Notes: a model not told the origin generated them from the letters alone. Numbered from the stretch's first letter, positions 9,012 to 19,035 are shown. The stretch is DNA of 64,000 bases from Calothrix sp. FI2-JRJ7 (GCA_019359675.1 JAHHGX010000070.1:1-64000); one strand, 5' to 3'. Numbers and translations are program-made.

Positions 9012-9029
9012 AAATTAGAACACCTCTTG

Positions 9030-9105
9030 TGGAGCGGGCATCCTTGCCCGTCCCTAGATAATATCTATCATATAGACAGGCTTTCCGGCCTATCCTACAA
9101 GATAC
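9030..9105. repeat. Interspersed repeat: GTGGAGCGGGCATCCTTGCCCG type
   Basis: Contains CTTGTGGAGCGGGCATCCTT followed by GCCCGT, a short hairpin. Related copies occur at about 18740-18835, 30298-30330, 30570-30660, 32177-32205, 50820-50955, 56100-56145 and 60855-60885, always between genes. Confidence 0.75.
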
Positions 9106-9127
9106 ATCATGCCACAGGAGTTATATT

Positions 9128-9730
9128 GTGCCTTACAGTCAATTCAAAACATTGACAAGTGTAAAGTCAGCATTTGGAATTGTTACCCGTGAGAATGTAC
9201 GTTTCTTACCCCAGCTATCGCCCCTAGAGCCTTCTTTGACACTTCAAAATTTTTTAGAATATAGTTTACCTATAGCGACGGCAACAGGAAGTGAGAAAGC
9301 TCGTTCAGAGTTAATAATCAGCCCTGTTTTATTAGAAGTGCGTCAAATTTTACAGCAAAAAATCAGCTTTTTTTCAGGCGAAGATTTTACAGTTGATGAA
9401 GCGCTAGGTTTAAACGGAACTTGTGATTTTTTATTAAGTCGCTCCATAGAGCAAATTGAAATTGAAGCACCAGTTTTTATTTTGGTTGAAGCAAAAAAAG
9501 CTGACCTGAAAACGGGTTTGGGGCAGTGCGCTTCAGAGATGGTAGCAGCACAGATGTTTAACCAGATGAAAGGGCAGTCCATCGCTACGATTTATGGCTG
9601 TGTTAGCAATGGGACTCAATGGCGTTTCATGCAATTACAAGAAAAGGTTTTGACGATAGATTTAAATGATTATCCTTTACCTCCTGTAGGGCAAATTTTA
9701 GCTTTTTTAGTTTGGATGGCAGAGAATTAG
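9128..9730 (+). CDS. PD-(D/E)XK-like conserved cyanobacterial protein, 200 aa
   Basis: The GTG start has an AGGAG ribosome-binding site. Residues about 88-120 (LGLNGTCDFLLSR, then VFILVEAKKADL) fit a restriction-endonuclease-like fold: an Asp on one strand, then E-x-K on the next. The downstream helix (GLGQCASEMVAAQMFNQ) fits too. Related proteins are annotated as hypothetical in cyanobacteria, so a nuclease activity is inference. No methylase or transposase is adjacent. It could be a repair or defence nuclease or a catalytically retired relative. Confidence 0.75.
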   Translation: MPYSQFKTLTSVKSAFGIVTRENVRFLPQLSPLEPSLTLQNFLEYSLPIATATGSEKARSELIISPVLLEVRQILQQKISFFSGEDFTVDEALGLNGTCDFLLSRSIEQIEIEAPVFILVEAKKADLKTGLGQCASEMVAAQMFNQMKGQSIATIYGCVSNGTQWRFMQLQEKVLTIDLNDYPLPPVGQILAFLVWMAEN

Positions 9731-9825
9731 TTATGTACTTACAACAAGTAATTAAACTACTAAATTTAGAAGAGTAGAATAATGAAAACCCTAAAACAGA
9801 AGAACAAGAAGACTGAAAAAAATCT

Positions 9826-10161
9826 TTGGAATATTATTTAGAGCTTCAGTACCCAGTAACTATTTATGCAGACCCGGAAGGGGGATATGTTGCACAAATA
9901 AAAGATTTACCAGGATGCCTTACTCAAGGTGAAACCTTAGAGGAAACAATGGCAAATATTAATGAAGCTAGGGAGTTATGGCTAGAGACAGTTTATGAAA
10001 ATGATGATGAAATACCGTTACCTAGCACAGATGAAACTTATAGCGGTAAATTATTACTGCGAATGCCAAAGTCTTTACATCGCCGTTTAGCAGAAGCAGC
10101 AGAAACAGAAAACGTTAGTTTAAATCAATATATATTATTTTTATTGAGTACTGCTACGTAA
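9826..10161 (+). CDS. HicB-family antitoxin, apparently orphan
   Basis: An N-terminal HicB fold (LELQYPVTIYADPEGGYVAQ, DLPGCLTQGETLEETMANI) is followed by a C-terminal ribbon-helix-helix (GKLLLRMPKSLHRRLAEAA, VSLNQYILFLLS). HicB neutralises the HicA mRNA interferase and represses its own operon. The only in-frame start is TTG 9826; a stop lies four codons upstream. No HicA is visible on either side: only a 14-codon fragment (MYLQQVIKLLN) precedes it. It may regulate another promoter or be a relic. Confidence 0.8.
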   Translation: MEYYLELQYPVTIYADPEGGYVAQIKDLPGCLTQGETLEETMANINEARELWLETVYENDDEIPLPSTDETYSGKLLLRMPKSLHRRLAEAAETENVSLNQYILFLLSTAT

Positions 10162-10173
10162 ATATTTGTCTAC

Positions 10174-11244
10174 ATGCGTCCATATACTGCAATTTTAATT
10201 ATACCTACTGGCATCGGCGCCGCGATTGGTGGTTATGCGGGTGATGCGTTGCCTGTGGCGAAGACTTTGGCACAAGTTGTAGATAGGCTTATTACGCACC
10301 CTAATGTGATGAACGGCGCCATGTTGTATTGGAATATTCCCAATGCGTTGTATGTTGAGGGGTATGGACTTGATAGATTTGCGGCGGGTGATTGGGGGTT
10401 ACGTCCGGTTCATAATAATAAGATAGGTTTGCTTTTAGACCAGGGTATTGAGCCAGATTTAAGATTACGGCAGTTACAAGCGGTTGATGCTGCTAGGGCG
10501 ACTTTGGGAATTACGGTGACTGATTATGTAGTGACAGATGCGCCTTTGAATGTAGAATTCCGTATGTCAGAGTCCGGCGCCAGTTGGGGAACTATTGGTA
10601 ATCCTGATAGTTTATTGAGGGCAGCAGATACTTTGATAAATAAGGTAGGTGCCAATGCTGTAGCAGTTGTCGCACGTTTTCCTGATGAAGTTGATGAAGA
10701 AGCTGATAGAAATTACCGTTTGGGTAAGGGTGTTGACACAATAGCTGGCGCCGAAGCGGTGATTAGTCATTTGATTGTACGTGAGTTTCAGGTTCCGTGT
10801 GCCCATGCACCTGCTTTTTTGCCTCCCCCTTTGGATATAAATTTGTCGCCACGTTCGGCGGCGGAGGAAATAGGTTATACTTTTCTTCCAAGTGTCTTAG
10901 TTGGCTTGAATAAGGCGCCGCAGTTTATTGTTAAAGATAAGCATGGCTATATGAGTGAACCAAATGATATTTGGGCTAGCCTAGTAGATGCTGTGATTGT
11001 ACCTGCGACTGCTTGCGGTAGTAGTGCAATACTGAGTTTGAGCCAAAAGTGTCTAATTGTTACAATAGAAGAAAACGAAACACATTCTAAAGTCTTATCT
11101 CAACCACTAGGGGTAAAATCATTACAGGTACGCTCATATTTAGAAGCGGTGGGAGTGATAGCAGCACATAAAGCAGGCGTCAATCCTTCTGTACTAACTT
11201 CAACAATCACATCGCTTAAGTTATTGAATATAATCAACTCTTAA
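10174..11244 (+). CDS. DUF3326 domain-containing protein, 356 aa
   Basis: A cyanobacterial/plastid-lineage protein of unknown function, recognised by MRPYTAILIIPTGIGAAIGG, AMLYWNIPNALYVEGYGLDR, PCAHAPAFLPPPLD and the glycine- and cysteine-containing stretch VIVPATACGSSAILSLS. Length is normal for the family. The gene starts 12 bases after the HicB stop, but this looks fortuitous. Five GGCGCC sites fall inside it. The reaction is unknown; the cofactor-like GIGAAIGG motif near the start is the only hint of nucleotide binding. Confidence 0.88.
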   Translation: MRPYTAILIIPTGIGAAIGGYAGDALPVAKTLAQVVDRLITHPNVMNGAMLYWNIPNALYVEGYGLDRFAAGDWGLRPVHNNKIGLLLDQGIEPDLRLRQLQAVDAARATLGITVTDYVVTDAPLNVEFRMSESGASWGTIGNPDSLLRAADTLINKVGANAVAVVARFPDEVDEEADRNYRLGKGVDTIAGAEAVISHLIVREFQVPCAHAPAFLPPPLDINLSPRSAAEEIGYTFLPSVLVGLNKAPQFIVKDKHGYMSEPNDIWASLVDAVIVPATACGSSAILSLSQKCLIVTIEENETHSKVLSQPLGVKSLQVRSYLEAVGVIAAHKAGVNPSVLTSTITSLKLLNIINS

Positions 11245-11252
11245 ATGGCTCT

Positions 11253-11311
11253 GGTGCGTGACGCTACTAGATTATTCGTTTTATTTATGAATTGTAATGG
11301 CGTCACGCACC
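11253..11311. repeat. Foldback element with GGTGCGTGACGC / GCGTCACGCACC ends
   Basis: A 59-base element with 12-base perfect inverted ends around an AT-rich middle. Similar elements: 32334-32392, 46521-46580, 46615-46673. All follow the 3' ends of genes, so they may serve as terminators. Confidence 0.8.
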
Positions 11312-11339
11312 CTACTCCTAACTATTAATTAAATTACTC

Positions 11340-11921
11340 GTGGCGCAACAGCAAAACCAAGAACCAGAAATTCCATTTTTAACTCGCACCCAAGTGCTGA
11401 TAGCAATGGGAGTGACGGCAATTATTCTATGGATAGTTGCTAAACTCTGCTTACAATTTGCTAATGTTCCACTTATGGCTTGGCGTTGGAACGAAGCAGC
11501 ATTTTTTTCGGGTATTATTTTAGGATTAGCAATTACTGCTTTGAGTGGAGTTGCTTATCGCTTTAGTCCTGATTATCGTCGCAGTGCTGATTATTATCTT
11601 GAAATAGTTTTAAAACCTTTAGCTTTACCTGATTTGATTTGGTTAGGTTTGTTACCTGGGTTAAGCGAAGAGTTATTATTTCGTGGGGTGTTATTACCTG
11701 CTTTAGGTGCCAGTCATTTGGCTGTGTTTGTTTCTAGTGTTAGTTTTGGAGTTTTACATTTGAGTGGGCCGCAGCAATGGCCTTATGTTGCATGGGCTAC
11801 TATTGTTGGATTCGTGTTTGGTTATAGCGCTTTGATTAGCGGTAATTTACTTGTGCCTATTGTTGCTCATATTGTAACTAATTTGGTTTCTAGCTATTTG
11901 TGGAAAATAAAACAAACGTAG
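11340..11921 (+). CDS. CPBP-family intramembrane metalloprotease (CAAX-prenyl-protease-like)
   Basis: A 193-residue multi-spanning protein from a GTG start. The Abi/CPBP motifs are present: GLLPGLSEELLFRGVLLPAL (EExxxR), SFGVLHLSGP (motif 2 His) and VPIVAHIVTNLVSSYL (HxxxN). Hydrophobic segments lie at about 15-40, 52-72, 95-120, 125-145 and 150-185. Bacterial members are implicated in intramembrane proteolysis or bacteriocin self-immunity; the substrate here is unknown. It is convergent with the EF-Ts-like gene. Confidence 0.88.
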   Translation: MAQQQNQEPEIPFLTRTQVLIAMGVTAIILWIVAKLCLQFANVPLMAWRWNEAAFFSGIILGLAITALSGVAYRFSPDYRRSADYYLEIVLKPLALPDLIWLGLLPGLSEELLFRGVLLPALGASHLAVFVSSVSFGVLHLSGPQQWPYVAWATIVGFVFGYSALISGNLLVPIVAHIVTNLVSSYLWKIKQT

Positions 11922-11963
11922 GAAAATAAAAAAAACGTAGGTAGGGCATAGCCCCACTTACTA

Positions 11964-12572
11964 TTAACTTGGGATTTCACCTAATACAAAACGTACAAAA
12001 CGTTTTACTTGGATGTTTTCTCCTAGTTTGGCAATGTTTTGCTTAATTAGTTCTTCAATTGTTATATTGGCATCACGCGCATAAGGTTGGTTGAGTAAGC
12101 ACATTTCTTTTAATAGCTTCTCAATTCTCCCTGTAACAATTTTGGCTCTAATGTTTTCTGGCTTATTCGCTAGGTCATCGCGTCCCATTGCAATAGATTT
12201 TTCTTTGTCTACTACATCAGTCGGAATATCTTCGACTTTTACATATTCTACATCTGGAGATGCTGCGATTTGCATTGCGATGTTACGTACAAGGTTTTGA
12301 AATTCTTCTGTACGCGCGACAAAATCTGTTTCGCAGTTAACTTCTACTAATACACCAACTTTTCCACCTGTGTGTATATAGCTACCAATTACTCCTTCTG
12401 CTGTAGTACGCTCTCCTTTATTTCCTGCTGAAGTTATACCCTTTTTTCTTAACCATTCTTCAGCTTTAATAATATCACCGTTACAACCAATTAATGCTTC
12501 TTTACAGTCCATCATTCCAGCATTGGTTTTATTGCGTAGCATTTGGACTAGTTTTGCTGATATGTTTGTCAT
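11964..12572 (-). CDS. Elongation factor Ts paralogue, stand-alone
   Basis: EF-Ts recharges EF-Tu with GTP. The 202-residue product has the UBA-like start ([20 protein letters not shown]), the core ([20 protein letters not shown]) and the C-terminal region ([11 protein letters not shown], then [15 protein letters not shown]). [10 protein letters not shown], central to EF-Tu contact in bona fide EF-Ts, is intact. Cyanobacterial tsf normally follows rpsB; here it is the last gene of an operon that also encodes an L7/L12 paralogue. The usual short C-terminal extension is lacking and the N-domain is diverged ([18 protein letters not shown]). I infer a second, specialised EF-Ts. It could be the only copy, but the context argues against that. 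Confidence 0.85.
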   Translation of the reverse strand: MTNISAKLVQMLRNKTNAGMMDCKEALIGCNGDIIKAEEWLRKKGITSAGNKGERTTAEGVIGSYIHTGGKVGVLVEVNCETDFVARTEEFQNLVRNIAMQIAASPDVEYVKVEDIPTDVVDKEKSIAMGRDDLANKPENIRAKIVTGRIEKLLKEMCLLNQPYARDANITIEELIKQNIAKLGENIQVKRFVRFVLGEIPS

Positions 12573-12594
12573 TTCACATTTACACCTTCTCTAT

Positions 12595-13366
<772 letters not shown>

Positions 13367-13538
13367 TTATTTATTCCTATTTAATTTGTTGCAAAATCCA
13401 TTTGATTTCTTTTTTGTTACACTGGCGCCTGCGAGCTATAGCGTTTTCCGTTCTAATGAAGTACACAAAGGCGGGCAAGGATGCCTAGAACATAAGAAAT
13501 TTATCAATTTGATCTGTACCTCGCTTGACTAAGAAGCG
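13367..13538 (-). other. Intra-operon spacer, no recognised feature
   Basis: About 170 bases between the 208-aa gene and the L7/L12 paralogue. It has one GGCGCC site and a weak GGGCAAGGATGCC motif. An internal promoter here cannot be excluded. Confidence 0.4.
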
Positions 13539-14165
13539 CTATATGTAAATGCTTCCGTCTATGTTTCTAATTTCTGAATGCAATTTTTTATCTATGGCGC
13601 CGCATGGAATATCGAAAGTAAGCAGATACCACAATTCGTTTATCTTACGATACTCTTTGTATTTATCTATTACTACCAGGTCATCAGGCTGTTTCTTAGG
13701 AATTTTTGGTAGCTTTTTCGCTAAACAAAGAATGCCTGTTTCTGGATGTACGTATAGTGCATCTTTCCATTTTCCTAGAGGATAAGCATAGTAAAATCTT
13801 TGTTGAGAATATGGTAATCCATCCACAAATATTACATGACGCTCTACCATTTGCCATAAATGAGATATCAGGTGTTGTCCTGCAAGCGTTTTGGTTTCTA
13901 TCTTCTGACACAATTCGCTATATATATTATCCCAAGGTTGCCCAACTTTGGATTTTAACCAGCGTTCCAATGGTGATAAGTTATCAGAAAAATATTTTGT
14001 ACGCCACTTGTTTTTTATCAAGTAATGACTAAATAATCCGTCTTCGCTTGCTTCTTGCGTTATTCGGTTGAGAAATTTTTTATAACCTGTTACTTTCTTT
14101 TGGCTTATTCTTCTTCCGTTACGCGGACGCTCGATTACAATCTGCCCTAAACGATGTTCGCTCAT
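13539..14165 (-). CDS. Uncharacterised basic protein, first large gene of the translation-factor operon, 208 aa
   Basis: The protein starts MSEHRLGQIVIERPRNGRRI and is strongly basic over the first 40 residues, consistent with RNA or ribosome contact. Other conserved-looking blocks are GLFSHYLIKNKWRTKYFSD, RWLKSKVGQPWDNIYSELC, AGQHLISHLWQMVERHV and YVHPETGILCLAKK. I recall similar proteins annotated only as hypothetical in other bacterial phyla. I chose the internal ATG over a TTG four codons earlier because it gives the conserved-looking MSEHRLG. A short ORF with a strong ribosome-binding site overlaps this start, suggesting coupling. Confidence 0.75.
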   Translation of the reverse strand: MSEHRLGQIVIERPRNGRRISQKKVTGYKKFLNRITQEASEDGLFSHYLIKNKWRTKYFSDNLSPLERWLKSKVGQPWDNIYSELCQKIETKTLAGQHLISHLWQMVERHVIFVDGLPYSQQRFYYAYPLGKWKDALYVHPETGILCLAKKLPKIPKKQPDDLVVIDKYKEYRKINELWYLLTFDIPCGAIDKKLHSEIRNIDGSIYI

Positions 14166-14253
14166 AGTGAAAAACAATGGCTAGTTTACTTACTTGGTTG
14201 GTGTATGTAGTGTTTTGATGCGGTTGGTTGATTGTTAAGTAAGCTGCCTGCAT
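14119..14253 (-). CDS. Putative leader peptide / upstream ORF, 44 codons
   Basis: Six bases after a near-consensus AAAGGAGG Shine-Dalgarno, an ATG opens MQAAYLTINQPHQNTTYTN, which continues in a different frame across the start of the 208-aa gene and stops within it. This is the best ribosome-binding site in the area, while the 208-aa gene itself has none visible. It could be a coupling leader that controls the operon, or the remains of the operon's original first-gene start after a frameshift. Expression is unproven. Confidence 0.4.
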   Translation of the reverse strand: MQAAYLTINQPHQNTTYTNQVSKLAIVFHYERTSFRADCNRASA

Positions 14254-14802
14254 TGTTTTCCTCCTTTGAAGTATTTGTGTTTCTTTCTAAATCATATACT
14301 ACACTGATGCTACAAAATGTGTCAAGAGCTTTTTTGTTGGGTTACGCTGTCGTTACACCCAACCTACGCGATTGATAGTACATGCATATAGAATTATTGA
14401 ATAGTTAAATCTACTTATTTGATGGTTTTGCTTAAGGGCATATAATCATTGGGCACGCATTTAGGGTTGCTATTTTCACGATTTGGTAACAAAAGTTACA
14501 AAAAATCATTCAATTTGTAAACTTACTTATCTTTTTTTAAAAAATAATTAAATTTAATAACATTTGAGAAGAATACTGATATGATTTTCTGCTATTTGTT
14601 TCTATAATCTAAGAAGTGTATTCGCGGTCGCTCTATTTGAGAAGTTCTTTCCTCAGTCTTGCATATGAGCAAAGACAAGCAGACTAATCATTGTTGAGCG
14701 CGAGCCAGTCTAGTATGGACGCAGTTTTTTCCGTTCGCTGGGTGCCTTGCGTAAGTTTGGCTTTTGAAAGTAGTCCAAAGTTAGTCTTTTGGAGACGACA
14801 AA
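14254..14802. other. Intergenic region between divergent operons; one dispersed inverted repeat
   Basis: About 550 bases. TTGGGTTACGCTG and ACCCAACCTACGCG at about 14336-14370 form the common cyanobacterial TTGGGTT/AACCCAA inverted repeat. The rest is AT-rich and should contain the promoters of the leftward translation-factor operon and the rightward response regulator. No RNA gene was recognised. Confidence 0.5.
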
Positions 14803-15258
14803 ATGGAACTGGCGCGTGAGTTTATGAATCAAAACAAGGTGCAGAGCTTTATGCCACCTCTAATTTTAGTGGTGGAAGACAATGAAGATAATCTAGTGCT
14901 GATGAGATATGCACTCGAAGCTGTAGGTTGCAGGTCGATTTGCTTGCAAGATACCTATAGTGCTGTAGTCTTAGCCAAAGAGCATCAACCTGATTTGATA
15001 TTGTTGGATGTTTTATTACCTGGTTTAAGCGGTATTGATATAGTAAAGCTTTTGAAGCGGGAACCTTTGACTTACCAAATACCAGTTATCGCTATTACTG
15101 CCTTAGCGTCAGCAGAGGATCGAGAGCGTATTCTATTCGCTGGTTTTGATGATTATCTTTCAAAGCCTTTTATGATTGAGGACTTTGAATTAATGATACA
15201 TCAACACCTGAATAAAAAACTCAATCCTCACGCAAGCGTTAATTCGTGCTTGGAATAA
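14803..15258 (+). CDS. Single-domain response regulator (CheY-like), 151 aa
   Basis: One receiver domain: acidic pocket in LVVEDNEDNLVLMRYA, phosphoacceptor Asp in PDLILLDVLLPGLSG, conserved Thr/Ala in VIAITALASAEDRER and Lys in FDDYLSKPFMIEDF. There is no output domain, so it signals by protein contact, as in cyanobacterial CheY/Pil or hybrid-kinase pathways. An extended N-terminus of about 15 residues precedes the fold; a start at MNQNKV, seven codons in, is also plausible. No histidine kinase is adjacent. Confidence 0.92.
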   Translation: MELAREFMNQNKVQSFMPPLILVVEDNEDNLVLMRYALEAVGCRSICLQDTYSAVVLAKEHQPDLILLDVLLPGLSGIDIVKLLKREPLTYQIPVIAITALASAEDRERILFAGFDDYLSKPFMIEDFELMIHQHLNKKLNPHASVNSCLE

Positions 15259-15265
15259 TAATCGC

Positions 15266-15697
15266 TTAGTTTGATTCTTCTTCGTGTCGATTATTTCCAT
15301 CCCGTCTCCGGAGCTTTGCGTTAGCAGAGGGCACCCGAAAGTTGGGCAGGTCGCTTAAAATTACAATCATACCAGTACGTCCAGTCTCTAACTTAGCGTC
15401 GCTAAGTACTTCAACCACATCAACGTTCAAAATTTCCTGCACTATGTCTTTTAGTTGGGGTTGAATTGCTTCGTCTAAATCGGAGCGAACCTGTTGTGCT
15501 AACTCTTGATGACCTTGTTGTGCTAGTAATTGTTCCGGTGGTGTAATAGAATCTTCGATTACAATCACCAAATTGTGGTCATTTAATTGACAAGTAACTT
15601 TACTTGGTTGATGTCCTAGCTGTTCCCGATAAAAACCTTGAATGCGCTGTGATAGTGTACGTTCTATTTGTCCTCGGGTAGGTGTGGAAGTCGTCAT
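15266..15697 (-). CDS. MpsC-family (DUF2294) protein, 143 aa
   Basis: The DUF2294/MpsC pattern is present: RGQIERTLSQRIQGFYREQLG, QPSKVTCQLNDHNLVIVIED, QVRSDLDEAIQPQLKDIVQE, then VEVLSDAKLETGRTGMIVIL. In Gram-positives MpsC is linked with an inorganic-carbon (MpsAB) transporter; in cyanobacteria the family is uncharacterised. I chose the start giving MTTSTPTRG; one six codons upstream is possible. Tail-to-tail with the response regulator (7-base gap). Basic C-terminal tail (KLRRRDGNNRHEEE). Confidence 0.82.
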   Translation of the reverse strand: MTTSTPTRGQIERTLSQRIQGFYREQLGHQPSKVTCQLNDHNLVIVIEDSITPPEQLLAQQGHQELAQQVRSDLDEAIQPQLKDIVQEILNVDVVEVLSDAKLETGRTGMIVILSDLPNFRVPSANAKLRRRDGNNRHEEESN

Positions 15698-15712
15698 GTT
15701 TCTAATGTCCAT

Positions 15713-16033
15713 AATTATTTAGACTTTTATCAATTTGCTATAAAGTACCTATCAGTTAGAAGTTTTCTTAATATTAAGAGTTGGTTGGCTGACAAGATAT
15801 AAAAGAGTGAAAGCTACTTGTCTAGAATGACTATGGGTAATAATAACGACTACTTCATGCCAAAATCACCATCCACACGTAGTATTTATAAGGATGTTTA
15901 TTCGACCGCAAGGTTGAAGTGTAAAAATCTAAAGTAATGATTCAAGTCAGGGTAAAGTTAAAGAGTAAGTGAAAAACGTTTGCTATACATGGTTTTCACT
16001 CCTTTTACTCTTTACCCAAATATTAAAGAATTA
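15713..16033. other. Intergenic region, no confident feature
   Basis: About 320 bases downstream of icd and upstream of the DUF2294 gene. An imperfect inverted repeat at about 15966-16012 (GTGAAAAACG / GTTTTCACTCC) may end icd transcription. A 36-codon ORF on the plus strand lacks a ribosome-binding site and is not called. Confidence 0.4.
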
Positions 16034-17455
16034 TTAATTGAACCTTTTGATTATTGCGTCAGCAAATTCAGAACATTTGAGAGGTTCAACAGCGGGTTCT
16101 ATTAACCGTGCTAGGTCGTAGGTAACTTGACCCGAAGCAATGGCACCTTCTAGTCCCTTTTTAATTAGGTCAGCAGCTTCTTGCCAACCCATATACTCAA
16201 GCATCATTACCCCAGATAGTATAACTGAACCTGGGTTAATTCTGTCTAAACCAGCATGTTTCGGCGCCGTTCCGTGGGTTGCTTCAAATACCGCACACGC
16301 ATCACCAATATTGGCGCCAGGTCCCATACCCAAACCACCAACTATTGCAGCAGCAGCATCAGACAAATAGTCTCCGTTGAGGTTCATAGTAGCCAAAATC
16401 GAATATTCATCGGGACGAGTTTGAATTTGCTGGAAGATACTGTCGGCAATACGGTCGTTGACCATAATTTTATCTTTCCACTTGCCTGCACCGTGAGTAT
16501 GCCAAATTGCGTTAAGAACTGTTTCAACTTCCTTGACGATTTGCGCTTTCTTCTCTGGTGTGAGGGCATCATATCCAGGGTCTATCATGTGCGCGTTTTC
16601 TTCTAACGTAATATTAGGATTCTTTTCTTTATTTTCCAAAATCCATGATTCGCGCTCAGTAACACACTCGTTACGAAACTCACTTGTCGCTAATTCATAA
16701 CCCCAGTCACGAAAGGCGCCTTCGGTGTACTTCATAATATTACCCTTATGCACCAAAGTCACCAGCTGCTTGTTTTTTGGTAAGGTTAAAGCGTGTTTAA
16801 TCGCACGTCGAACTAAACGCTGCGAACCAGTTTTACTAATTGGTTTTATACCAATACCCGAATCAAGAGGGATTTGCTTTTTACCATGTTCGGGAGTCGC
16901 TGGTATAAGTTCTTCGTTCAGAAGCTTGATTAACCTGGTGCCAATTTCATCACCTTGTTTCCACTCAATACCTAAATAAATATCTTCAGTGTTTTCACGG
17001 TAAACAATTACATCTAGCTTTTCAGGGTTCTTGTGAGGAGAAGGTGTTCCAGCATAATAGCGACAAGGACGTACACAAGTATAAAGGTCAAAAATTTGAC
17101 GTAAAGCCACATTTAAAGAGCGAATACCACCCCCAACAGGAGTAGTAAGAGGACCTTTAATTGCTAAACCATATTCTTTAATCGCAGTTAAAGTATCTTG
17201 AGGTAAATACTGATATGTACCATATAAATCACAAGCTTCATCACCTGCATAAACTTTAAACCAGCTAATTTGACGTTTACCTTTATATGCGGTTTGAACT
17301 GCTGCATCTAAAACTTTCTGAGTCGCAGGCCAAATATCGATCCCCGTACCATCCCCTCGAATAAACGGTATAATTGGATTGTCTGGAACCACTGGTTCAC
17401 CGTTTTTAAAAGTAACCTTTTCTCCCGTCGTAGGTGGGGTAAGCTTTTCGTACAT
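16034..17455 (-). CDS. icd: NADP-dependent isocitrate dehydrogenase
   Basis: Converts isocitrate to 2-oxoglutarate with NADPH, the main source of 2-oxoglutarate for nitrogen assimilation in cyanobacteria, which have an unusual TCA cycle. Signatures: [15 protein letters not shown] at the N-terminus, substrate-loop residues in [29 protein letters not shown], and the catalytic/metal region [19 protein letters not shown]. 473 residues, normal for the cyanobacterial type. An AGGAG precedes the chosen ATG ([11 protein letters not shown]). I looked for a GTA-N8-TAC NtcA site upstream and did not find a convincing one. Confidence 0.97.
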   Translation of the reverse strand: MYEKLTPPTTGEKVTFKNGEPVVPDNPIIPFIRGDGTGIDIWPATQKVLDAAVQTAYKGKRQISWFKVYAGDEACDLYGTYQYLPQDTLTAIKEYGLAIKGPLTTPVGGGIRSLNVALRQIFDLYTCVRPCRYYAGTPSPHKNPEKLDVIVYRENTEDIYLGIEWKQGDEIGTRLIKLLNEELIPATPEHGKKQIPLDSGIGIKPISKTGSQRLVRRAIKHALTLPKNKQLVTLVHKGNIMKYTEGAFRDWGYELATSEFRNECVTERESWILENKEKNPNITLEENAHMIDPGYDALTPEKKAQIVKEVETVLNAIWHTHGAGKWKDKIMVNDRIADSIFQQIQTRPDEYSILATMNLNGDYLSDAAAAIVGGLGMGPGANIGDACAVFEATHGTAPKHAGLDRINPGSVILSGVMMLEYMGWQEAADLIKKGLEGAIASGQVTYDLARLIEPAVEPLKCSEFADAIIKRFN

Positions 17456-17808
17456 TACAACACTCCTAAATTTTTGCCGCAACACAATATAACCCGTCAG
17501 TAGGTTCGGGTTTATCAAACAAACACATCTTGTTTCCGCAGATTTTCCTGTCTTATTTTCACATCATGAGGCGCCTATTTATTAGAGCCGATTCAAGTAA
17601 TGCATTTGTGCTATGCAAACTCCAATGGCAATGTACGAATTATATAGCAAGTTCAAATAAATTGTTGATTGTTACTGGGACATTCATTAGTACTATTTTA
17701 TCATACTGATAATCATTGACTATATGAATGCTAAGTATTTGTAATTTTTGCTCTAAAAAGGGCGCCTGATTGGTGTAGGCTTTTAAATATACAGCAAAAT
17801 AGCAGCAA

Positions 17809-17988
17809 ATGACCCAAAAGCGTGAGATAACTATTCGAGTGAGTGAGCAAGAATTTGCTATGTTAGAAACGCACTGTCAAGCGTTGGGTAGGACAAAAAC
17901 CGACATTTTGCGCGAATTTATCAGAACTTTAGGCAAATTCGCTTCATCTAACCACGCTCATTCCCTTAACAAATCTACAAATCTTTAG
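17809..17988 (+). CDS. Small ribbon-helix-helix (CopG-like) protein, 59 aa
   Basis: Reads MTQKREITIRVSEQEFAML, then GRTKTDILREFIRTLGKF. The beta strand REITIRVS followed by two helices is the ribbon-helix-helix DNA-binding pattern of CopG/Arc-type proteins. It ends 23 bases before gun4 in the same direction, so the two may be co-transcribed and it may act as a repressor there; an antitoxin role without a toxin is the alternative. Both are inference. Confidence 0.7.
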   Translation: MTQKREITIRVSEQEFAMLETHCQALGRTKTDILREFIRTLGKFASSNHAHSLNKSTNL

Positions 17989-18011
17989 ACTGTGTTTTTT
18001 AGAGAAACTGC

Positions 18012-18728
18012 ATGACGACAGACCCAATGATTTTATCAAGCTATCCAAGTGATATTGATTCACTCCGCGTCCAGTTAATTGATGGGTCTTTTCAAGCTCA
18101 ACAACAGCTCATTCCCCAGTTAGCTAGTCGCGGTGATAATGGATTCGATATATTAATGGAATTTTTATATAATCGGCGCCAAACCCCAGTCAGCTTGGTA
18201 GATGGCAAAGTATATCAAATATTGTTTAATTCTGAATATGGGAAAGCTAGAGAATTTTTACAAACCTACTTTCCTACTGGTGTAGTACCACTGAAGTCAG
18301 ATTGTGGTGTAGATTATAGTCCCCTGCAACAGTTACTAGCTGTTCAGGATTTTCAAGCTGCCGACAAAATGACAATCCAAAAGATGTGTGAACTTGCGGG
18401 TCCTGGTGCCTCCGCACGTAAGTGGTTATATTTTACTGAGGTAGAAAGTTTTCCTATAACCGATTTACAAACCATAAATCAGTTATGGCTTATTCACTCG
18501 GAAGGAAAATTTGGTTTTTCGGTACAGCGTGAAATTTGGCTTTCTCTCGGTAAAAACTGGGATAACCTCTGGACAAAAATTGGCTGGAAATCTGGTAATA
18601 ACTGGACAAGATACCCGAATGAGTTTATATGGGATTTGAAGGCACCGAAGGGTCATTTGCCTCTATCGAACCAGCTTCGTGGTGTGCGTGTAATTGCCTC
18701 GTTGCTGGCACATCCTGCTTGGGGTTAA
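18012..18728 (+). CDS. gun4: GUN4, regulator of magnesium chelatase
   Basis: GUN4 binds protoporphyrin IX and Mg-protoporphyrin IX and stimulates Mg-chelatase at the chlorophyll branch point. The 238-residue product has the two-part layout of cyanobacterial Gun4: an N-terminal helical domain (DIDSLRVQLIDGSFQAQQQL) and the porphyrin-binding GUN4 core from about 90 (VDYSPLQQLLAVQDFQAADK, RKWLYFTEVESFPITDLQTI, LWLIHSEGKFGFSVQREIW, NWTRYPNEFIWDLKAPKGHL). Length and absence of a kinase or TIR fusion suggest the genuine chlorophyll-pathway copy, not one of the multidomain paralogues. Confidence 0.93.
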   Translation: MTTDPMILSSYPSDIDSLRVQLIDGSFQAQQQLIPQLASRGDNGFDILMEFLYNRRQTPVSLVDGKVYQILFNSEYGKAREFLQTYFPTGVVPLKSDCGVDYSPLQQLLAVQDFQAADKMTIQKMCELAGPGASARKWLYFTEVESFPITDLQTINQLWLIHSEGKFGFSVQREIWLSLGKNWDNLWTKIGWKSGNNWTRYPNEFIWDLKAPKGHLPLSNQLRGVRVIASLLAHPAWG

Positions 18729-18739
18729 TTGTCTATTCT

Positions 18740-18835
18740 TGTCTTGTGGAATGGGCATCTAAGAGTGGAATGGGCAAGGATGCCCATTCCAAACACAGGG
18801 CGGTTCGGGATGCCCACCCCACAAGAAAAGTTTGA
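18740..18835. repeat. GGGCATCC/GGATGCCC dispersed repeat cluster
   Basis: Three overlapping units: GTGGAATGGGCATC, AATGGGCAAGGATGCCCATT (a hairpin) and GTTCGGGATGCCCACCCC. They lie just after gun4 and may double as its terminator. Confidence 0.7.
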
Positions 18836-19035
18836 GCATTTGTATTTGGAAGTTAATAAGTATTTTTACGGCAAATAAATAAAGAATAAACTCTACTTAA
18901 CAGCAGTTTTACTTATTATCACAAATAAAATTTCTACTAAAAATTCTATATTTATTAACAAGAATCCCACTTACATTTGTGATGCGCTATAGCTATACTC
19001 GTTAGTATAGGCAATAGGAATCAAAGCTTAAATCT

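Noticed and set aside
15827-15937. 36-codon plus-strand ORF (MTMGNNNDYFMPK) downstream of the DUF2294 gene start
   Set aside because: No ribosome-binding site and no known relatives; kept only as a note.
17456-17800. NtcA site upstream of icd
   Set aside because: No GTA-N8-TAC motif was found; the closest match has 11 bases between the half sites.
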